Positions 57,588 to 64,000 of a stretch of DNA of 64,000 bases are shown piece by piece. A model generated the notes under the pieces. It saw only the letters and a list, made by a program, of their open reading frames with translations, had not been told where the DNA came from and ran no database searches. Made by a program: the position numbers and the translations under genes. The stretch lies in assembly GCF_021601385.1 (NCBI RefSeq), contig NZ_BQHO01000001.1:186001-250000 (forward strand), read 5' to 3'. The DNA is from Pseudomonas parasichuanensis (GTDB lineage Bacteria; Pseudomonadota; Gammaproteobacteria; Pseudomonadales; Pseudomonadaceae). The stretch's first letter is position 1; every line of letters starts with the position of its first letter.

Positions 57588-58679
57588 TCAACCGAGTAGC
57601 GCCACCGACTTGATCTGCGCCCACAGATGCTGGCCCGGCTGCACGCCGAGCTGCTCTGCCGAGTAGCGGGTGATGCGCGCCAGCAGAGGGCTGCCGCTGG
57701 CGTCCAGGCTGACCATCACATGGGCCGGGTTGTCTGCCGCGCGGCACTCGCGCACCCGCACCGGCAGGCGGTTGAGAATGCTCGAGGCGCCGTCGGCACT
57801 CAGTGCCAGGCTCACATCGCGGGCCTGTACCTTCAGTCGCAGGGTGCTGCCTACATGCAAGGCCGGATGGGCGATGCGCAGCAAGGGGCCTTCGCCGCCG
57901 GGCAGGCGCAGGTCAAACAACTCATAGTGCGGGTCGTGGCCGACCACCACGCCTTCGAGCACCACGCCGGCATCCTCGCCCTGGGCCAGTGACAGGTCCA
58001 GGCGCGCCAGGGTCTGGCCGATCGGGCCACTGGCCAGGGCCTTGCCCTGCTCCAGCAGCACCAGATGGTCGGCCAGGCGCGCGACTTCGTCCTGGGCATG
58101 GCTGACGTAGATAAGCGGGATATCCAGCTCGTCATGCAGGCGTTCCAGATAGGGCAGGATCTCACGCTTGCGCGCACTGTCCAGCGCCGCCAGCGGCTCG
58201 TCCATCAGCAACAGGCGCGGGCTGCTGAGCAGTGCCCGGGCGATGCCGACACGTTGTGCCTCGCCGCCCGACAAGGTTGCCGGCTTGCGTTCGAGCAGGT
58301 GGCCGATGCCCAGCAGCTGGCACGCCTGGTCCAGTTTGATCTTGCGCTCGGCGGGGGCGATGCGGCGCCAGCCGAATTCCAGGTTGCCGCGCACCGAGAG
58401 GTGCGGGAACAGGCTGGCTTCCTGGAACACATAACCCACCGGGCGTTGGTGAGGGGCTATGAAATACCCACGCGCGCTGTCTTCCCAGACCTCGCCGTTG
58501 ACCTCGATGTAGGCGCTGGCGGCACGCTCCAGGCCCGCCAGGCAACGCAGGCACGAGGTCTTGCCCGAGCCGGAATGGCCAAACAGCGCGCTGATGCCGC
58601 GCCCGGGCAGGCGCAAGTCGACATCCAGGGTGAAATCGTCGCGCGCCAGTGTGAGGCGCGCCTGAATCGAAGCACTCAT
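57588..58679 (-). CDS. modC: Molybdate ABC transporter ATP-binding protein
   Basis: A 363-residue ABC ATPase with Walker A GHSGSGKT (34-41), signature [16 protein letters not shown] and Walker [13 protein letters not shown]; the C-terminal third is a TOBE/MopI domain ([14 protein letters not shown]), typical of ModC. It energises molybdate uptake with ModA and ModB. Its ATG is one base from the modB stop. Confidence 0.95.
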   Translation of the reverse strand: MSASIQARLTLARDDFTLDVDLRLPGRGISALFGHSGSGKTSCLRCLAGLERAASAYIEVNGEVWEDSARGYFIAPHQRPVGYVFQEASLFPHLSVRGNLEFGWRRIAPAERKIKLDQACQLLGIGHLLERKPATLSGGEAQRVGIARALLSSPRLLLMDEPLAALDSARKREILPYLERLHDELDIPLIYVSHAQDEVARLADHLVLLEQGKALASGPIGQTLARLDLSLAQGEDAGVVLEGVVVGHDPHYELFDLRLPGGEGPLLRIAHPALHVGSTLRLKVQARDVSLALSADGASSILNRLPVRVRECRAADNPAHVMVSLDASGSPLLARITRYSAEQLGVQPGQHLWAQIKSVALLG

Positions 58680-58680
58680 T

Positions 58681-59360
58681 TCAGCTCCAGCCAGCCTTGC
58701 CACGCCGGCCGGCGTAGAGCATCAGCAGCACCAGGAAAGAGAACAGCAGCATGGCCCCGGCCAGCCAGTGGGCCTGGTCATAGGCCATGGCCTCGACGTG
58801 ATCGAAGATCTGCACCGAGACGACGCGGGTCTTGTCGGGGATATTGCCACCGATCATCAACACCACGCCGAATTCGCCCACGGTATGGGCAAAGCCGAGA
58901 ATGCTGGCGGTGACGAAACCGGGGCGGGCCAGCGGCAGCACCACGTGGATGAAGGTATCCCAGGGGCTGGCGCGCAGGGTCGCGGCCACTTCAAGCGGGC
59001 GCTGGCCAATGGCGCTGAAGGCATTTTGCAGGGGCTGGACCACGAACGGCATGGAATACACCACCGAGCCGATCACCAGCCCGGCGAAACTGAACACCAC
59101 GCTGCCCAGGCCCAGCGCCTGGGTGGCCTGGCCGACCCAGCCATGGGGGCCGAGCGTCAGCAGCAGGTAAAAGCCGATCACCGTCGGTGGCAGTACCAGG
59201 GGCAGCGCCACCACCGCGCCAATCGGCCCGCGCAGCCAGGAGCGGGTACGGGCCAGCCACCAGGCGATGGGCGTGCCCACCACCAGCAGGATGGCCGTGG
59301 TCAGGCTGGCCAGTTTGATGGTCAGCCAGATCGCACCCAGGTCACTGGCGTCGAGCGGCA

Positions 59361-59361
<1 letters not shown>
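58681..59361 (-). CDS. modB: Molybdate ABC transporter permease
   Basis: A 226-residue inner-membrane permease, about six helices. The EAA-loop signature is [20 protein letters not shown], and [20 protein letters not shown] is the ModB-specific stretch. Its start overlaps the modA stop by one base. Confidence 0.95.
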
Positions 59362-61288
<1,927 letters not shown>

Positions 61289-61325
61289 GGGCGACTCCTT
61301 GAGTGCGGCGGGATCGGGGGCGGTT

Positions 61326-61496
61326 TTACAGGGCCTTGCTGACTTGAATGTCGCTGATCTTCTCGGCGTCGTCGCCGTGGATCTTGCGCAGGGCCTGCTG
61401 CGCCTGCTCCAGCGAGGCATCGGGCATCAGGGCGAAATCCCAGCGGCGTTCGCCGTCGAGCTTGTACTTGATCACGTATTTGATGGTCTGGGTCAT
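61326..61496 (-). CDS. 56-residue hypothetical protein
   Basis: A short frame MTQTIKYVIKYKLDGERRWD... ending DIQVSKAL*, 7 bases after the DUF1883 gene. The pattern of a strand (TIKYVIKYKL) followed by a helix (LEQAQQALRKIHGDDAEKIS) looks like a small alpha-beta protein. The ribosome site is weak (GGA 13 bases upstream). Coupling to DUF1883 suggests a related or regulatory role. Confidence 0.6.
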   Translation of the reverse strand: MTQTIKYVIKYKLDGERRWDFALMPDASLEQAQQALRKIHGDDAEKISDIQVSKAL

Positions 61497-61503
61497 GCGG
61501 GCG

Positions 61504-61806
61504 TTATCCGAGTTTCGACGAGGAGCGGCGAATGATCTTGATCTTGTGCGTCAGGGTCGGCTTGCGGGTCACCGAGATCGGGCGCGTGGATACGGTATCG
61601 ATGGTGATGTTCCAGAAGCCGGTGCTGGGCACGGTGATTTTTGCCGGGAACTTTTCGAAGTGGCCACCGTGATAAGTGTGTCGGCCGCCATTCTTGAAGC
61701 TGCGGAAGTTGGCGTCGTTCATCAGGCGGATGTTGCAGCGCTGGGAGCACTCGATGACGACGATGTCGTCCTCGTTCAGGTGCTCGCGCTGGTGTACGAA
61801 TTTCAT
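61504..61806 (-). CDS. DUF1883-domain protein
   Basis: A 100-residue protein of the DUF1883 type: MKFVHQREHLNEDDIVVIEC, then SQRCNIRLMNDANFRSFKNG and TGFWNITIDTVSTRPISVTR. It is rich in His/Asn/Arg and lacks membrane segments. GGAGC precedes the ATG. DUF1883 proteins are found in predicted signal modules, but I know no function. Confidence 0.75.
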   Translation of the reverse strand: MKFVHQREHLNEDDIVVIECSQRCNIRLMNDANFRSFKNGGRHTYHGGHFEKFPAKITVPSTGFWNITIDTVSTRPISVTRKPTLTHKIKIIRRSSSKLG

Positions 61807-61967
61807 GGGGTGCTCCGCAAGGGTTGTTTCTGCAAAGGCGAACGATACCACGATGTGGCGTTACACTTGCGCCCGGGCTCGGCCGGCTGGGGAGATTTCT
61901 GCCAGTTCAGGGAGCAATTGCGCCTGGTCGCGGTCAGAGGATGACCTTTGCAATGGGAGTAGCGTGA

Positions 61968-62327
61968 ATGAAGTGGCTGGTAGCGGCGATGGCGGTGGCA
62001 CTGGGTGGCTGTGTAAGCGTGACGGAGTTGGAAGAATCTCACGAAACCATGGATGTAATGTCTGGCAAGACGCCCCGTGAGTACGCCGATTGCGTCAAGC
62101 GCAAACTGACGGACACACGCGACCCACTGGGCGAAGAGGTACGTGGCGATGGCCTGCGCCTGATCGTGCCGCAAAAGCTCGCAGCAGGCGTGGGGCCGGC
62201 GGCGCTGCTGGACATCGACAAGCGCGGCAGCGGCAGTGCAATCAAGGTGCATGAGCGCTTGAATAATTTCCCGCTGCGCCTGGGGGATGTGCGCACGGCG
62301 GCGACCGAGTGCATCTCTGGTTCTTGA
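61968..62327 (+). CDS. Small lipoprotein, unknown
   Basis: A 119-residue lipoprotein: lipobox VALGGCVSV, then a mainly alpha/beta domain with Cys pair (YADCVKRKLTDTRDP; TAATECISGS). No family assigned. It lies between the DUF1883 unit (opposite strand) and tsdB. Confidence 0.7.
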   Translation: MKWLVAAMAVALGGCVSVTELEESHETMDVMSGKTPREYADCVKRKLTDTRDPLGEEVRGDGLRLIVPQKLAAGVGPAALLDIDKRGSGSAIKVHERLNNFPLRLGDVRTAATECISGS

Positions 62328-62473
62328 TCCAGCGCAGCCAATGATCGATTAGCGGGCAGATTGCCCTTTTCCTTCCCGGTGACACGTTGTCGCATACCGG
62401 GCATTAGCCCTAGTATTTCTGGGCTTATGTCGTTTGAGCCTAAGCTTATAACAAGGAAATGGAGTCTTCCGTG

Positions 62474-63136
62474 ATGAAACCCCTGAGTCGTGTCGTGATC
62501 GGCGGTCTGCTGATCCTGGCCTGGCCCTTGGCGTATGCCGCCGACGGTCAAAAGGTCTTCAACCAGGGCGGGCAGAACCCCGCCGCCATGGCCTGCCTGG
62601 GTTGCCATGGGCCGGATGGCAAAGGCATTGGCGCTGCCGGCTTCCCCCGCCTTGCCGGCTTGCCTGCCGGCTACCTCGCCAAGCAACTGCGCGACTTTCG
62701 CCAGGGCAGCCGCAAGCAGGCGGTGATGGAGCCGTTGGCCAAGGCGCTGAGTGACGCGGAAATCGAAGCGGTCAGTGCCTACCTCACTACGTTGCCGACC
62801 GACGCCGTCGCCGATCTGCGTCGCCAGCAGATTGCCGGCGACGCGGTATCCCGCCTGGCCCTGTATGGCGACTGGGGCCGGCAGATCCCCGGCTGCGTGC
62901 AATGCCACGGGCCTGGTGGCAGCGGTGTCGGCGAGCACTTCCCGCCCTTGGCCGGGCAACCGGCCGGCTACCTGGTGGCCCAGCTCAATGCCTGGCGCGA
63001 CGGCAGCCGCAGTAACGACCCCAACCAGTTGATGGTCAACGTGGCCAAGGCCATGACCGATGCCGAGGTCAAGGCGATTGCCGAGTATTTTGCCAATGCA
63101 GCAAGCCTGTCGGCCAGCCAGGAGGGCAAGCCATGA
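62474..63136 (+). CDS. tsdB: Diheme cytochrome c (TsdB-like)
   Basis: A 220-residue periplasmic cytochrome: signal peptide 1-23, then two heme c sites, CLGCH and CVQCH, in two similar halves. The layout is cytochrome-c4-like, as in TsdB, which takes electrons from TsdA in P. stutzeri. GGAG precedes the ATG at 62474. The stop overlaps the tsdA start (ATGA). Confidence 0.85.
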   Translation: MKPLSRVVIGGLLILAWPLAYAADGQKVFNQGGQNPAAMACLGCHGPDGKGIGAAGFPRLAGLPAGYLAKQLRDFRQGSRKQAVMEPLAKALSDAEIEAVSAYLTTLPTDAVADLRRQQIAGDAVSRLALYGDWGRQIPGCVQCHGPGGSGVGEHFPPLAGQPAGYLVAQLNAWRDGSRSNDPNQLMVNVAKAMTDAEVKAIAEYFANAASLSASQEGKP

Positions 63137-64000
63137 AAACCCTGTTCCCCGCTTTACTGTTGCTGGCCATCGGCAGTGCCCAGGCCGCGCCGATTGCCAT
63201 GGAAGACCAATCGCAGCTCAAGGTGCCGGGCGTGCAGGCCGCGCCGCAGTTCGTGGCGCCCGCCGAGAGCGCCATCCCCGACAACGCCTTCGGCAAGATG
63301 GTCCGCCAGGGCCATGCCTTGTTCGTCGATACCCGCCGCTTGATGCCCGACGCCGTGGGCAATGGCCTGAACTGCAGCAATTGCCACCTCGACCAGGGGC
63401 GTATGGCCCACTCGGCGCCGTTGTGGGGCGCCTATCCGATGTACCCGGCGTATCGCAAGAAAAACGACAAGGTCAACACCTTCGCCGAGCGCATCCAGGG
63501 TTGTTTCCAGTTCAGCATGAATGGCAAGCCGCCGGCGGCCGACAGCCCACAGATGACGGCGCTGAGCGTATATGCCTACTGGCTGTCGACCCAGGCGCCA
63601 ACCGGTGTCGAGATCGCCGGTCGGGGCTACCCCGAGGTGGCGCAGCCCGCAGGCGGCTACGACTTCAAGCGTGGCCAGCAGGTGTACCGCGAGCAATGCG
63701 CGATCTGCCACGGTGACAACGGCGAAGGGCAGCAGGTTGCCGGGGAGTATGTGATGCCGCCGTTGTGGGGCAAGGACTCGTACAACTGGGGGGCCGGCAT
63801 GCACCGCATCAATACCGCGGCGTCGTTCATCAAGTACAACATGCCGCTGGGCAAGCCAGGCAGCCTGAGTGACCAGCAGGCCTGGGACGTGGCGGCCTGG
63901 ATCAACCGTCACGAACGGCCGCAGGATCCACGGCTGCTGGAAGGCTCGATCGAGAAGACGCGATTGAAGTTCCACGCCAATGACGGGGTCAACCTGTACG
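63133..64000 (+). CDS. tsdA: Thiosulfate dehydrogenase (partial, runs off the window)
   Basis: Open from ATG 63133 to the window end, no stop: at least 289 residues. Signal peptide 1-19, then heme 1 C81-x2-C84-H85 in NCSNCHLDQG, and heme 2 CAICH at 189-193. GCFQFSMNGKPP places Cys-124 about 40 residues after His-85, matching the His/Cys heme of A. vinosum TsdA; SFIKYNMPLG gives Met-237 as heme 2 ligand. It should oxidise thiosulfate to tetrathionate, with TsdB as electron acceptor. Confidence 0.9.
   Translation, partial: MKTLFPALLLLAIGSAQAAPIAMEDQSQLKVPGVQAAPQFVAPAESAIPDNAFGKMVRQGHALFVDTRRLMPDAVGNGLNCSNCHLDQGRMAHSAPLWGAYPMYPAYRKKNDKVNTFAERIQGCFQFSMNGKPPAADSPQMTALSVYAYWLSTQAPTGVEIAGRGYPEVAQPAGGYDFKRGQQVYREQCAICHGDNGEGQQVAGEYVMPPLWGKDSYNWGAGMHRINTAASFIKYNMPLGKPGSLSDQQAWDVAAWINRHERPQDPRLLEGSIEKTRLKFHANDGVNLY

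Noticed and set aside
63060-63716. Open frame of 218 codons overlapping tsdB and tsdA
   Set aside because: A different frame from tsdA; the true tsdA frame has signal peptide and two heme motifs and stays open to the window end.

Overview
The window is about 64 kb of GC-rich chromosome from a fluorescent Pseudomonas, most likely of the P. putida group. I infer this from gene content and order (purB, hflD, mnmA, monomeric idh / dimeric icd, cspD, clpS, clpA, infA, bpt, aat, ftsK, lolA, rarA, crcB, serS, cysG, then the tus genes), from two kinds of REP-like inverted repeat built on GTGGGAGCGGG and GTAGGAGCGGCC, and from protein sequence style. No database was searched.

Layout. 1-3.1 kb: a partial flavodoxin-type quinone reductase divergent from a TetR regulator, a SPOR lipoprotein, a single-domain HD hydrolase, endonuclease I, and a small DUF1654-type gene behind a LexA (SOS) box. 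3.1-8.7 kb: acetyltransferase, ribosomal oxygenase RoxA, PurB, HflD, MnmA, Nudix hydrolase. 8.8-18.1 kb: two unrelated isocitrate dehydrogenases back to back, then a protein quality-control block (CspD, ClpS, ClpA, IF-1, and the N-degron transferases Bpt and Aat). 18.4-26 kb: FtsK, LolA, RarA, fluoride channel, SerS, CysG. 26-31.9 kb: glutathionyl-hydroquinone reductase, overlapping TusD-C-B-E plus a TrpD2/YbiB-like protein, an NCS2 xanthine permease and a BAX-inhibitor-like membrane protein.

32.0-35.5 kb is an accessory segment beside tRNA-Ser(UGA): a decayed tyrosine-recombinase tail, a 20-bp perfect palindrome, an unknown membrane protein, and a complete phage lysis cassette (small ORF, holin, endolysin, Rz/Rz1). 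It looks like a prophage scar. 35.9-45 kb carries small unknown genes, a LysR/TSUP divergent pair, a MASE1-GGDEF diguanylate cyclase, an SLC13/TrkA-C transporter, small envelope proteins, an XRE-PAS-PAS regulator and a methyltransferase. 45.7-50 kb has an acyl/lipid-metabolism-like set (SDR, APH-type kinase, SCP2 protein, histidine phosphatase) and the protease SohB. tRNA-Cys and tRNA-Leu lie at 50.2 and 52.2 kb, among small orphan genes including an extremely acidic protein.

53-56.3 kb holds what I consider the most interesting module: a soluble PAS histidine kinase, a two-domain KaiC-like ATPase and a stand-alone receiver, in tight tandem with no KaiA or KaiB in view, followed by a convergent csrA/rsmA. 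The end contains topoisomerase IB, the molybdate transporter modABC with a clear ModE box, a nitronate-monooxygenase-like flavoprotein, a two-gene DUF1883 unit, a small lipoprotein, and tsdB-tsdA (thiosulfate to tetrathionate oxidation), tsdA running off the window. No CRISPR array, rRNA or intact insertion sequence was seen.
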